This document shows positions 26,365 through 37,169 of a stretch of DNA of 64,000 nucleotides, piece after piece. The notes under the pieces were generated by a model, which did no database searches, was not told the DNA's origin, and saw only the letters and a program-made list of their open reading frames with translations. The number at the start of each line of letters is the position of its first letter. Within the stretch, counting starts at the first letter, position 1. The stretch spans positions 1 through 64,000 of the forward strand of contig JAKAQB010000013.1 in assembly GCA_021811865.1 (NCBI GenBank), in the 5' to 3' direction. The DNA comes from Actinomycetes bacterium (lineage in GTDB: Bacteria; Actinomycetota; Acidimicrobiia; Acidimicrobiales; Palsa-688). Position numbers and translations under genes: made by a program.

Positions 26365-27348
26365 TCATCTCGTGTAGTCCGGCCGGAAGATCCGCAGGTA
26401 GCCGGCAGCAATGATCAGGGTCATGATCATCAGTGCGACGGAGATCGCGGCGGCAAAGCCAAAATTGCTGTCCTGGATGATCGCCTGCCAGTTCAGGTAA
26501 GCGAGGGCCTGAGTGGATGTCCCGGGACCTCCCGACGTCATCGCGGAGATGACATCGAATATCAGGAACGAGGAGAGCGTCCGAAATATGAGCGCCACCA
26601 TGAGGGCGGGCTTGAGCATGGGAAGCGTCACATGGCGGAAGGCCTTCCACACGCTTGCCCCGTCGAGGCGTGCCGCCTCGTAGAGCTCAGCAGGGATCAC
26701 TTGGAGGCCCGCCAGCAACAGGATCGCCATGAACGGCGTGTTGCGCCATGCGTCGGCGATCAAGATCGCAGCCCATCCGGTGTACGTCCCGTCCAGCCAC
26801 GTCGCGTGGGCGAGGGGGAGGTGGAGCACGGTCAGTATGTAGTTGACGAAACCTGTCTGCGGGTCGAACATCGACTTCCAGAGCATTCCCGAGACCACCG
26901 TCGGCACGGCCCAGGGGATGAACACGGCCGCCCGCACGAGGCCGCGCCCCCGGAAGCGCTGGTTCAAGGCGAGAGCCAGCGCCATTCCGATCACCAGTTC
27001 CACCACCACCGACACGGCGGTGAACCCGAGGGTCCGTTCGAGCGACGGCACGAACAGGTTGTTGGTGACCAGCGCCTTGTAGTTGCCGAGCCCGGCGAAC
27101 TTCCCGAGGGTGGAGGGGTTCAGGTAATCGACGTGATGGAAGGAGTCCCAGAGGTTGTAGAGCAGGGGGAACGCGGTGATGGCGAGGAGCAGCACGACCG
27201 CCGGGGCAATGGCCCAGTAGCCGAAGCGCCGGTCGCTCCTACGCAGTCCTTGCCCCGCCCCCCGAGCCGCCCGCGACGGCGGCTCGGGGCGGTCAGGCCC
27301 CGGTTCCCCCTGCGCATGGGGAACCGGGGGCGTTTGGACCTGTCTCAT
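26365..27348 (-). CDS. Sugar ABC transporter permease, MalF type
   Basis: 327 residues with six membrane helices after a basic proline-rich N-terminus. The EAA loop is YEAARLDGASVWKAFRHVTLP. It begins 15 bp after the binding-protein gene stops and ends 49 bp before the MalG-type gene, so the three are one operon. It contributes half of the transport channel and receives ligand from the binding protein. Confidence 0.95.
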   Translation of the reverse strand: MRQVQTPPVPHAQGEPGPDRPEPPSRAARGAGQGLRRSDRRFGYWAIAPAVVLLLAITAFPLLYNLWDSFHHVDYLNPSTLGKFAGLGNYKALVTNNLFVPSLERTLGFTAVSVVVELVIGMALALALNQRFRGRGLVRAAVFIPWAVPTVVSGMLWKSMFDPQTGFVNYILTVLHLPLAHATWLDGTYTGWAAILIADAWRNTPFMAILLLAGLQVIPAELYEAARLDGASVWKAFRHVTLPMLKPALMVALIFRTLSSFLIFDVISAMTSGGPGTSTQALAYLNWQAIIQDSNFGFAAAISVALMIMTLIIAAGYLRIFRPDYTR

Positions 27349-27363
27349 GCCCGGTCGGCTCCG

Positions 27364-28680
27364 TTACCGCACCGTGGCTTGGAGCTGGGCGACTTGCGGT
27401 GCCGTGGACTTGAGCGCTGCCGCTGGTGACTCCTGACCCGCCAGGACAGACGAGATCATCGTCTGGATGTCCGTGGAGATGTTCGAGTACACCGGCGTGA
27501 TCGGCCGCGGGACGGCAGCGGCGTACACCGCCTGCTCCTGGCGGTAGTACGGGGCGACGCTGTAGAGATGGGCGGTGTAGGCCGCCTTCACGGACGGAGG
27601 ATCGCCCGCGTTTATGGCTCTGGTCACCTGTGCCGGGATGCTGGTGAGGTACTGGATGAACTTCCACGCCGCCGCCTGATGGGTGCTCTTCGCATTGATG
27701 GCCAGGTCCGCCCCTCCCAGCGACGCCTGCGGCTTGCCCGTCGCGCTCGGGAATGGGATCCACCCCGTCTTGCCCGCCACCGGCGATCCAGCCGCCTCGG
27801 ACAGTTGGAACAAGTACGGCCAGTTGAGGGCAAATGGTGTCTGCCCTGACAGCCATGCATTCTGGACGTTCGACTCCTCCCACGTCGTCACCGCCGAGGG
27901 AGAGATGTGGTACTTGTGTATGGCGTCGTACATGAACGTGAGTGTGGCCAGGTTGGACGAGTTGTTGATGTTGCTCAACGTCGAGCTTGCTATGTTCCCG
28001 CCCATGCTCTGGAAAGCGGTCACGGCACCCTCGTACTCCGCTCCCTCGAACGCGAAGCCTTCCTTCAAGGAGGGATGGGTAGCGAGGAGGCTCCGGGCGT
28101 CCGCCACCAGCTGAGCGGGGGTCTTCGGGGGCGTCTTCACGAGGTCCGTTCTGTAGTAGACGCCCTCGGCGTTTATGAACCACGGGACGGCGTACACACC
28201 ACCTTTGTACTCGCCGGTTGCCATCTGGGCCGGGAAGAACGTACTCGTCGGGACGTGGAACTTGTTGAGGTTCGCCAGCCACCCGGACTGAGCGAACTGC
28301 ACCGGTCTGATCACATCGAGGTAGATCACGTCCGGCGTCGAGGACCCCGAGATGAAGCGTTGGTCCAGCTGGTTGAGCGCCACGTTGGACGTCGGCGACA
28401 ACGCGAGGACCTGGACATGGATGTTGGGGTTGGCCTTCTCGAAGGCAGCGACCGCTGCGTCGGTCGCCTTTCCCTCCGATCCGAGCCCATCCGTGGCGAA
28501 CACGATGGTCTGCTTCGCGCTGGCCGGCACCTGGGAGCTCGCCGGCGGGGTGGCGGCCGAGGAGCTGCCGCATGCGCCGGCGGTGAGGACTATGGCCGCG
28601 GTGCCGGCGGCGAAGACCACCCCCCTCCTCGTGCTCCTCCTCCGGTCCCGCCTCGTCGGCTTGCATGACATGTACTTCAC
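27364..28680 (-). CDS. Extracellular sugar-binding lipoprotein of an ABC transporter
   Basis: 438 residues from GTG 28680, chosen for the strong AGGAGG seven bases upstream. A basic N-terminus, hydrophobic helix and LTAGACGSSS form a lipoprotein signal; the cysteine would be lipidated. Residues about 55-400 form the type 1 solute-binding fold (SBP_bac_1), with FATDGLGSEGKATDAAVAAF and DVIYLDVIRP in expected positions. It captures the sugar outside the cell for the permeases encoded downstream. Linkage to a debranching-type glucosidase suggests alpha-glucan oligosaccharides, by inference. Confidence 0.95.
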   Translation of the reverse strand: MKYMSCKPTRRDRRRSTRRGVVFAAGTAAIVLTAGACGSSSAATPPASSQVPASAKQTIVFATDGLGSEGKATDAAVAAFEKANPNIHVQVLALSPTSNVALNQLDQRFISGSSTPDVIYLDVIRPVQFAQSGWLANLNKFHVPTSTFFPAQMATGEYKGGVYAVPWFINAEGVYYRTDLVKTPPKTPAQLVADARSLLATHPSLKEGFAFEGAEYEGAVTAFQSMGGNIASSTLSNINNSSNLATLTFMYDAIHKYHISPSAVTTWEESNVQNAWLSGQTPFALNWPYLFQLSEAAGSPVAGKTGWIPFPSATGKPQASLGGADLAINAKSTHQAAAWKFIQYLTSIPAQVTRAINAGDPPSVKAAYTAHLYSVAPYYRQEQAVYAAAVPRPITPVYSNISTDIQTMISSVLAGQESPAAALKSTAPQVAQLQATVR

Positions 28681-28837
28681 AGTTGTACCTCCTGGCCTTT
28701 TCTTCTCTGGTCTGGGTTCGGCTCTCCGGGCCCGCCCGTCTCGGCTCGAGCACAACTTCCTCGGTGAGCAGCGTCTGTCGGTCCCGGCGGCTGCCGGAGC
28801 GCCCGAGCTCGCCTGGCCGCCCGCAGGGACACCCGCC

Positions 28838-31800
28838 TCACGGTCCCGCCCCCTCGATGCTCCAGGATGCCGGCAGGCGCCGGCATCGGGCGCCGTGCCG
28901 GTCAACAGTCAGGTCAACCGTTCCGGCGCCGCCCAGGGACAGGCCGGAGACCTCCACGGCGCCGATCGACTCCGGCAGGTGGGGGCGCAGCTCGATGACG
29001 TGCGAGTGGCTGTCGACCCGGAGGCCGAGCACAGTCGTGAGCAGGAGCAGGGAGGCGCCGGCGGCCCAGGCCTGCGGCGAGCAGGCGCCTGGGTAGGGGA
29101 ACGGGCCTCCCATGCTCCGCGGCTCGCCGGAGAACAGCTCGGGAAGCCGCCGGCCCTCGAAACCTGCGGACGCATCCACGAGTGCTCCGGCCACCCGGGC
29201 CGCTTCGGCACCGGCGCCGGCGCGGCGGAGCCCTGCCGCCACCAGCGCCGTGGTGTGCGGCCACACGCTCCCGCGGTGGTAGCTGTAGGGATCGTAGGCG
29301 GGGCCGTCGGGGACGGCCGCCAAGGTCCGCATGCCCCACCCACTGAACATGCTCGTGGACATGAGGCGCTCGATCACAGCTGCCCGGCGGGGCTCAGGCA
29401 CGATGCCGGACCAGAGGCACTGGCCGGCGTCGGAAGAGATCGCGTCCAGCCTCCTGCCGAGATCGTCCACCGCCAGGGCGTAATACTGCTCGTCCCCGAG
29501 CCAGAACGCCTCTTGGAACGCTGCTTGGAGGTCGTCTGCCCTGCCCTCGAGCTCGGCTGCCCGGGCGGTCCCGCCCAGGCTGCGATGGCACTGAGCCGCC
29601 TCCCTCAGCGCTTGGTACACGTACCCCTGCACTTCCACCATCGCCAGGGGAGGTCGCCCGTGATCGCCGTTCGCGAAGATCATCGAGTCAGGTGAGTCCC
29701 GCAAAGAGTGGACTGCCAGGCCCCCGCTGCCGTGGCTGCGAGTCTCGTAGAGGCCGCGTGGGCTCCTCTGGGCGAGGATCCAATCCAACGCGGCCTCGAC
29801 GGCCGGCATCACCGTCTGGAACCAGGCCGTGTCACCGGTCCGTCGCCACGTCGCCGCTGCCAGTGTCACGAACAGCGGTGTCGCGTCCACGCTCCCGTAA
29901 TACCTTCGAAATGGCACTTCTCCCAGCAGGGCAAGCTCCCCGTGGCGGACCTCGTGGACGATCTTCCCGGGCTCCTCTTCTCTGTCAGGATCGACTTCCT
30001 TGCCTTGCAAGGCGGCCAGGGTGTCCACCGTCTCGCGGGCAAGAGAGGGCAGCCATTCCAGCGTCTCCAGCGCCGTGACTATGGCGTCTCGACCGACAAG
30101 GGTGCCAAACCACGGGAGCCCGGCCATGGGCACCCGGCCTTGGCCCCAGTCGGTGGCGAGCAACTCCAGATCCGCCGTCGATCGCGCCAGCAAGGCCCCC
30201 CAGGCCGGGTCCGAGACCTCGATGGCCGGCCAGGGCAGGGCCTGCGCGGCGCTCGCCGCCATGGGGCCAATGGCTTCGTTCCGCCAGCTGGTCGTTATCA
30301 GAAGCGCTCCGGTCGGTTCGTCGCCCGTTACGTTCCAGTGCCAGCCCAGGCCGGAGGTGCTGCGGGCTGGTCGGTCGAACTCCAGGGTCACCGACCGTGC
30401 CACGCCGTCACGCCCGCTGTAGCGGAGGTGGGCGCCTCGGCTGCTCTGGTCTGCGACCAGATCTCCGTGGCCCGTGACGAGCACGTCGCGAATCTCGAAG
30501 ATGTCATGGAAGTCCGCTCCGACGCTCAGCTCGATCGTCCAGGGGTCGGGCTCCCCCCACTGCTGCCACTCCCACCGGTCCTCGAGACGGTTGGAGTGGA
30601 AGACCAGCCGGCGGTTGAGCCTCCGAGTGACACCCGCCCGCTTGTAGACGTAGTTGGCGGTTGCGCTGCCATCTCCATGGCGGAGTGACTGCGGGCGCAG
30701 GGCGCTGCCATCGAGCCGTGCCTGGTACAGGGACAACATGCGCGTGTCGCCTTCGTATATCCCGCTGTACGCGCTGCTGGGATCGAGCGAGAGGGTGGGC
30801 GACCACAACGCGAACGACATGCCCTTCTTGAAGACAGGGCCGCACCCGAGCGTCGTAGGGGTGGCATAGCACCCCGGCGGAGCGGTGCTGGAACGAACCG
30901 TCAACTGATGGCAAAGGCTGACCCGAGGGGGTGCCTCCCCAGCAAGGCTCGCCAGGACCGACTTGCCGATCTCGGCTCCGAAGTCCTCCCATCTCGGAGA
31001 CACCGAGGTGAGCGGTGGCGACAGGCGCGAGGTCCATCGTGACCCGTAGCCCACCACTGACAGCTGCTGGGGAACGGCTATCCCGAGCTCCGACGCTGCC
31101 TGCAGGACACCGTCAGTGAGGCCCACGTTCGCGCAGATGATCGCCGTTGGCGGGTCCTTGGCGAGCAGGAGCAGGCGTGCCGCGTCGGCTCCGGCCTCCG
31201 GGGTCAGGTCCCGGGCCTGGACGCAGAGGGCCGCTCCACCCCCCACCTCCAGCTGCGTGGCTGCCGCCTGGTCATCCGGCGACAACGACGCGTGACAGAC
31301 GAGCCCTATCCGGTCGTGGCCCAGATCCGCCAGGTGGCGTGCGGCAAGCCGAGCGGGCTCGGCGTGGTCCACGTCGGCCATCTTGGAGTCGGGCCCGAAC
31401 GTGAGCAGCGGCAACCCGGCGGAGACGACCCACGACGTCGTGTCCGCGTCCAGTCCGGCCCCTGCAACCAGGGCGTCGACCAGGCCGGACCGCAGCATCT
31501 CGCCGAGCCCGGGACCCTTGCCGGATGCCACCGGAGCGCTTGGACGGGACTCCTCCGGCGCGATGGGGCCACCAAGGACCAGCAGGTGGTAGCCCTGTTC
31601 CCCGACGGTCCGCGCCAAGCCGGCAATCAACTCTGCGAAGCCCTCACCATCGGGCACTCCGGCGGCTGCTACCACCCCGACCGTACGGGAAGACCCAGTG
31701 GCCAGGGACCGGGCGTGCGCCTTGGGGACGTAGCCCAGCTCGGCTACGGCCCTGAGGACACGTTGCGCCGTGGCGGCCGACACCCTGCCGGACCCGTTGA

Positions 31801-31888
31801 GGACGTGGGACACCGTCGCCGTGGAGACCCCGGCCAGGGTCGCCACATCGTCTATCCGGTGACTCCCTCGCCTGGCCGAACGTCCCAC
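28838..31888 (-). CDS. LacI-type regulator fused to a glycogen-debranching-type alpha-glucosidase
   Basis: One uninterrupted 1016-codon frame holds two proteins that are normally separate. Residues 1-335 are a LacI-family regulator: helix-turn-helix DDVATLAGVSTATVSHVLNG, hinge region near 50-60 and a somewhat shortened sugar-sensing core ending LTVRSSTAPP. Residues about 355-1010 match amylo-alpha-1,6-glucosidase/GDE-type proteins: N-terminal beta domain with GIYEGDTRMLSLYQ, then an alpha/alpha toroid with PWFGTLVGRDAIVTALETL, SVDATPLFV, CLWSGIV and YSYHRGSVWPHTTALVAAGL. No stop or frameshift lies between them; an internal ATG at 30820 could also yield the enzyme alone. GTG start with weak ribosome site. 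It heads the importer operon, 157 bp before the binding-protein gene, so one polypeptide could sense, regulate and process the imported sugar. Confidence 0.88.
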   Translation of the reverse strand: MGRSARRGSHRIDDVATLAGVSTATVSHVLNGSGRVSAATAQRVLRAVAELGYVPKAHARSLATGSSRTVGVVAAAGVPDGEGFAELIAGLARTVGEQGYHLLVLGGPIAPEESRPSAPVASGKGPGLGEMLRSGLVDALVAGAGLDADTTSWVVSAGLPLLTFGPDSKMADVDHAEPARLAARHLADLGHDRIGLVCHASLSPDDQAAATQLEVGGGAALCVQARDLTPEAGADAARLLLLAKDPPTAIICANVGLTDGVLQAASELGIAVPQQLSVVGYGSRWTSRLSPPLTSVSPRWEDFGAEIGKSVLASLAGEAPPRVSLCHQLTVRSSTAPPGCYATPTTLGCGPVFKKGMSFALWSPTLSLDPSSAYSGIYEGDTRMLSLYQARLDGSALRPQSLRHGDGSATANYVYKRAGVTRRLNRRLVFHSNRLEDRWEWQQWGEPDPWTIELSVGADFHDIFEIRDVLVTGHGDLVADQSSRGAHLRYSGRDGVARSVTLEFDRPARSTSGLGWHWNVTGDEPTGALLITTSWRNEAIGPMAASAAQALPWPAIEVSDPAWGALLARSTADLELLATDWGQGRVPMAGLPWFGTLVGRDAIVTALETLEWLPSLARETVDTLAALQGKEVDPDREEEPGKIVHEVRHGELALLGEVPFRRYYGSVDATPLFVTLAAATWRRTGDTAWFQTVMPAVEAALDWILAQRSPRGLYETRSHGSGGLAVHSLRDSPDSMIFANGDHGRPPLAMVEVQGYVYQALREAAQCHRSLGGTARAAELEGRADDLQAAFQEAFWLGDEQYYALAVDDLGRRLDAISSDAGQCLWSGIVPEPRRAAVIERLMSTSMFSGWGMRTLAAVPDGPAYDPYSYHRGSVWPHTTALVAAGLRRAGAGAEAARVAGALVDASAGFEGRRLPELFSGEPRSMGGPFPYPGACSPQAWAAGASLLLLTTVLGLRVDSHSHVIELRPHLPESIGAVEVSGLSLGGAGTVDLTVDRHGARCRRLPASWSIEGAGP

Positions 31889-31907
31889 CCTGCATCCCCG
31901 ATCCTGC

Positions 31908-31919
31908 TGAAGCGCTTAA
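31908..31919 (-). promoter_or_regulatory. Probable LacI-type operator before the regulator-enzyme fusion
   Basis: TGAAGCGCTTAA contains the perfect palindrome AAGCGCTT (31910-31917) with the central CG step typical of LacI-family sites. It ends about 20 bp upstream of the GTG start at 31888, in the position for autorepression. I saw no second copy before the binding-protein gene. Confidence 0.5.
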
Positions 31920-32069
31920 CCAACGTGCACGGCAGTGTACCCGTCCCAGCCCTGTCCTGCAAGGGCGGCACCGCCTCCTTGGCGCCACCGCCCGCGTCGC
32001 TGCCGCTGCCGACGGGCGATCGGGCACGGCACCGGATGCCCCGCCGCGCCGAGAGCAAGCTCGGAGAGC

Positions 32070-33338
32070 TCATGGAGAGCCCATGAAGTCCCCGGAGTCC
32101 TCCGCCTCCTCCAGGGCGAGGAGCTCCAGCTCCCCGGTCGGGTCGGGGAGCACGACCCTTTCCTCGGGACGCCGGCGGAGCACGTCCTCGAAGAAGGACG
32201 GCCGGGCCACCTCGTCGGGCACGTCTCGCCGGGCGCGCTCGGAGAGGAACCAGCGGTGCTCGAGGTACTGGTGGTATGCCTCGGCCGGCTCGAGGCGTGT
32301 GCTCAGCTCGGCTGGGACGGCCGACACGAACGGCTCGAAGCGGTCGGTCAACCACCGGTGGGCGGCGATGGCCTCCGAGAGGGGGCGCCCGGCGCGCCGC
32401 TCGAGGACGGCCCTGTAGGACGCCAGGTCGTTGAGCGCCCGGCGCGCCTGGTTCTCCTGCACCTCGATGCCGGTCAGGCGGGCAAGCCGCCGCGCGTGGT
32501 GGCCCTCCTCCACCACCGACGGGCGGATGCGGATGCGGTCCTCGCCGGCGCGCACGGCCAGCTCGGTGACGTCGAAGCCCAGCCGGTTGAGGCGGGCGAC
32601 GCGCTCCTCCAGCCGCCAACGCTCGTCGGCGGCGAAGTCCTCCTCGGCGGTCAGCTCCCGCCACAGCGTCCCGTAGCGGGCCTCCACCCGGGAGGCGAAC
32701 GCCAGCGGGTCGGTGTGCTCCTCCATGCGGCCGGCGGCGAGGAGGTCGGCCACGCCCCCGGCGATGTTGGCCACGGCGATCTCCAGATCCGTCTCCCGCT
32801 GGCCGTCTGTGAGGCGGGGGTGGTGATCGACGGTCTCGGCGTCGACGAGGTAGGCGGCCAGGCTCCCGGCGTCCCGGCGGAACAGCATGTTGGCCAGCGA
32901 GCAGTCGCCCCACCAGAAGCCCTCGACGTGCAGCTGCACGAGGAGCACGGCGGCGGCGTCGACGAGGCGGCGCTGGTGCTCGACGCCGCCCTCCCGCGCC
33001 AGCAGGTAGGTGTAGGGCAGGGAGAAGTCGAGGTAGCGTGTGACGACCACGCCGACCAGGCCGCCGTCGCGTCCGGTGACGGTGCAGACCGGCTCGACGG
33101 CGGGCAGCTCGGCGTCTGCCATCTCCCGCAGCGCCGCGTACTCCCGCCGGGCCAGCCGGTCGCCGATCTCCTTGATGGCGAGGACCCGCCCGTCCATCTC
33201 GACGAAGCGCACGGGGTGGCGCGACGGCCCGCGGGCCATGCGCACGAGGCGGGGGTCGTTCCAGGTGTCGAGCGGCCGGGTCCAGTCGAGCTCGAGCAGG
33301 TGGGCGTATGGTCCGCCGCTGGCGATCTGCACGTCCAT
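32070..33338 (-). CDS. DUF4032-domain protein (kinase-like fold)
   Basis: 422 residues from ATG 33338. Residues about 30-230 resemble lipopolysaccharide-kinase-like proteins: LAIKEIGDRLARREYAALRE gives the lysine strand and a conserved glutamate, and FWWGDCSLANMLFRRD gives a catalytic-loop-like aspartate and asparagine. The C-terminal DUF4032 region (about 240-390) follows, including EVQENQARRALNDLASY. The target is unknown. It is 11 bp downstream of the WYL regulator gene on the same strand, so the two are co-transcribed. Confidence 0.85.
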   Translation of the reverse strand: MDVQIASGGPYAHLLELDWTRPLDTWNDPRLVRMARGPSRHPVRFVEMDGRVLAIKEIGDRLARREYAALREMADAELPAVEPVCTVTGRDGGLVGVVVTRYLDFSLPYTYLLAREGGVEHQRRLVDAAAVLLVQLHVEGFWWGDCSLANMLFRRDAGSLAAYLVDAETVDHHPRLTDGQRETDLEIAVANIAGGVADLLAAGRMEEHTDPLAFASRVEARYGTLWRELTAEEDFAADERWRLEERVARLNRLGFDVTELAVRAGEDRIRIRPSVVEEGHHARRLARLTGIEVQENQARRALNDLASYRAVLERRAGRPLSEAIAAHRWLTDRFEPFVSAVPAELSTRLEPAEAYHQYLEHRWFLSERARRDVPDEVARPSFFEDVLRRRPEERVVLPDPTGELELLALEEAEDSGDFMGSP

Positions 33339-33349
33339 CCCCGGTGGTC

Positions 33350-34288
33350 CTACCCGTAGCGCGCCACCAGCCGCTCCCCCAGCCGGGCCAGCTCGGCGCG
33401 CACCTCCTCCGGCCCGTGCACCTCCACCTCGTCGCCGAAGCCGGCCAGCTCCCACGCAGCCACCGTGGCGTTGGGCATGGTCACGACCCAGCGCCCCGGT
33501 CGGTCCGTCTCGGCGATGGGCGCCCACCCCGCGATCGCGGCCCGAACCCGCCCCGCCATCCTCTCCGAGACGGTCAGCTCCACCTCGATGCCGACGAAGC
33601 GGTCCCGCATGCGCCGCTCGACGTCGGCCCAGACGGCGGCCAGGTCGAACCCCTCCGGCCGGACCGCCGGCAGGCCCGTGGCCGCCACCGACGTCACCCG
33701 GGAGAGGCGGTAGGTGCGCAGCCCGGCCGGCGCCATCGCGACGAGGTACCAGATGTCCCGCTTGCACACCAGGCCGAGGGGGTGGAGGCGGCGGACCTCG
33801 GAGGGCCGACCGGGAGGGGCGTAGGACACGTCGACCTGCCTGGCCCGCAGCACGGCGGAGCGCAGCTCGTCGAGGCAGGCCGGAGGGTCGGGCGCCTCCC
33901 GGCCCCAGCCGGCACGGTCGACGAGGATCGCGGCCCGGGCGGCCTGCACCCGCTGGCGCAGCGGCTCGGGCAGGGCGGCGAGCACCTTGCGCATGGCAGC
34001 CTCCAGCTCGGCGCCGACGGTGGGGTTGCCGGGCGTCGTGGCCACCGACAGGGCCTCGGCCTCGTCGGCGGTGAGGCCGGTCAGGTCGATGCGGTGGCCG
34101 CCGAGGATCGCCCAGCCCCCTCCTCTCCCCCGCTGGCTGTAGAGCGGGATGCCGGCCATGCACAGCGCTTCCAGGTCGCGGCGGACGGTTCGCTCGGAGA
34201 CCTCCAGGCGGGCGGCGATGTCGGGCGCCGTCAGCTGCCCGTGCGCCTGCAGGAGCAGGAGGATGGCGACGAGGCGGTCGGCGCGCAC
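33350..34288 (-). CDS. WYL-domain transcriptional regulator
   Basis: 312 residues from GTG 34288; the ribosome site is weak, and upstream TTG codons are possible starts. The N-terminal helix-turn-helix (about 5-55) reads ARLEVSERTVRRDLEALCMAG. The WYL domain (about 140-220) includes DIWYLVAMAPAGLRTYRLSRV, and a C-terminal WCX extension completes the family layout. WYL regulators often sense nucleotides or single-stranded DNA. It diverges from the DinB-like gene, with only 63 bp between starts, so it probably controls that gene and itself. Confidence 0.92.
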   Translation of the reverse strand: MRADRLVAILLLLQAHGQLTAPDIAARLEVSERTVRRDLEALCMAGIPLYSQRGRGGGWAILGGHRIDLTGLTADEAEALSVATTPGNPTVGAELEAAMRKVLAALPEPLRQRVQAARAAILVDRAGWGREAPDPPACLDELRSAVLRARQVDVSYAPPGRPSEVRRLHPLGLVCKRDIWYLVAMAPAGLRTYRLSRVTSVAATGLPAVRPEGFDLAAVWADVERRMRDRFVGIEVELTVSERMAGRVRAAIAGWAPIAETDRPGRWVVTMPNATVAAWELAGFGDEVEVHGPEEVRAELARLGERLVARYG

Positions 34289-34351
34289 CCGGCGAAGATA
34301 ATCCTCCAAACAGGTCAGGAGATGGCCTGTTACGGGGAGCAGGATGCCGGC

Positions 34352-34930
34352 ATGACCGATCACCGCAGCGCCCTGACCACCGCCTACGGGCAGGCAGCCG
34401 CCGTCGTCACGGCCGTCCGCCCCGACCAGCTGTCCCTGCCGACGCCCTGTCCCCAATACGACGTTGCCGTGCTCGTCGACCACCTCGTCGGCGCCGCCCG
34501 GCGCGCCGTCGACGTGGGGCGGGGCGAGACGCCGGCGGGCGACGAGTTCCCCCACGTGGAGCTGGCCGACGCCCCGGCGCAGCTGCGCGACGCCGGCCAC
34601 GAAGCCGCCAAGGTGTGGGCCGACGACGCCAAGCTGTCGGAGACGACCACCATGCCGTGGGGCGAGACCTACACCGGGGCGACCCTCGTGGACATGTACC
34701 TGGCCGAGATCGTGGCCCACGCCTGGGACCTGGCCCGGGCCACCGGCCAGGGCGGCGCAATCGACGAGGACCTGGCCGCCGTCGCCTTGGACGCCGCCCG
34801 CGCCATGCTGAAGCCGGAGTACCGGGACCTGATGGGAAAGGGCAACCCGTTCGGCGTCGAGGTCGCATGCAGCCCCTCGGCCCCCGCGGCGGCACGGTTC
34901 GCCGCCTTCATGGGGCGCGATCCCAATTGA
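34352..34930 (+). CDS. DinB-like metal-binding protein (TIGR03086 / maleylpyruvate isomerase fold)
   Basis: 192 residues. The opening TPCPQYDVAVLVDHLVGAARR and the later YLAEIVAHAWDLARATGQ place the expected metal-ligand histidines of the mycothiol-dependent maleylpyruvate isomerase/DinB fold. Many actinobacterial members act on mycothiol adducts, but the function of this subgroup is undefined. ATG 34352 has AGGA seven bases upstream. Divergence from the WYL regulator suggests inducible expression. Confidence 0.82.
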   Translation: MTDHRSALTTAYGQAAAVVTAVRPDQLSLPTPCPQYDVAVLVDHLVGAARRAVDVGRGETPAGDEFPHVELADAPAQLRDAGHEAAKVWADDAKLSETTTMPWGETYTGATLVDMYLAEIVAHAWDLARATGQGGAIDEDLAAVALDAARAMLKPEYRDLMGKGNPFGVEVACSPSAPAAARFAAFMGRDPN

Positions 34931-35033
34931 CGACTCCGGATTGAGGGCTCGGGGTGAGGCGGCGCGGCCGGTACCCTGGGTGGGCGCCGCCTCCCCCCGG
35001 CGAGCGCTTCCCCTTTCCCCCCGCAGGGAGCCG

Positions 35034-36893
<1,860 letters not shown>

Positions 36894-37169
36894 CACCGGG
36901 CCACCACCGGCACCGCCGCACCGTCCGTTCGGGGCATGTCGGTACCCCGGCCCGCTCGGGACAAACGGCCGGCACCGATCCGTTCCATCGGCGGGAGGCG
37001 GCCGGCGCCTGCTACTAGGGTGGGCGGCCGATCACCGCTGGGCTCGTTGGTGTTGTGAGCCCTCCCGCCCCGGAGCGCCCGGATGGCGAGCCAACCACTT
37101 TCGGAGATAGGCAATCGGGAATGATCCCTACCGCCGACCCCGTTGCGCACCGGGCGGCGATGTGAGGTC

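Noticed and set aside
28838..30820. Debranching-type enzyme as a separate gene started at ATG 30820.
   Set aside because: No stop codon separates it from the LacI part, no good ribosome binding site precedes it, and the frame is continuous; kept only as a possible internal start.
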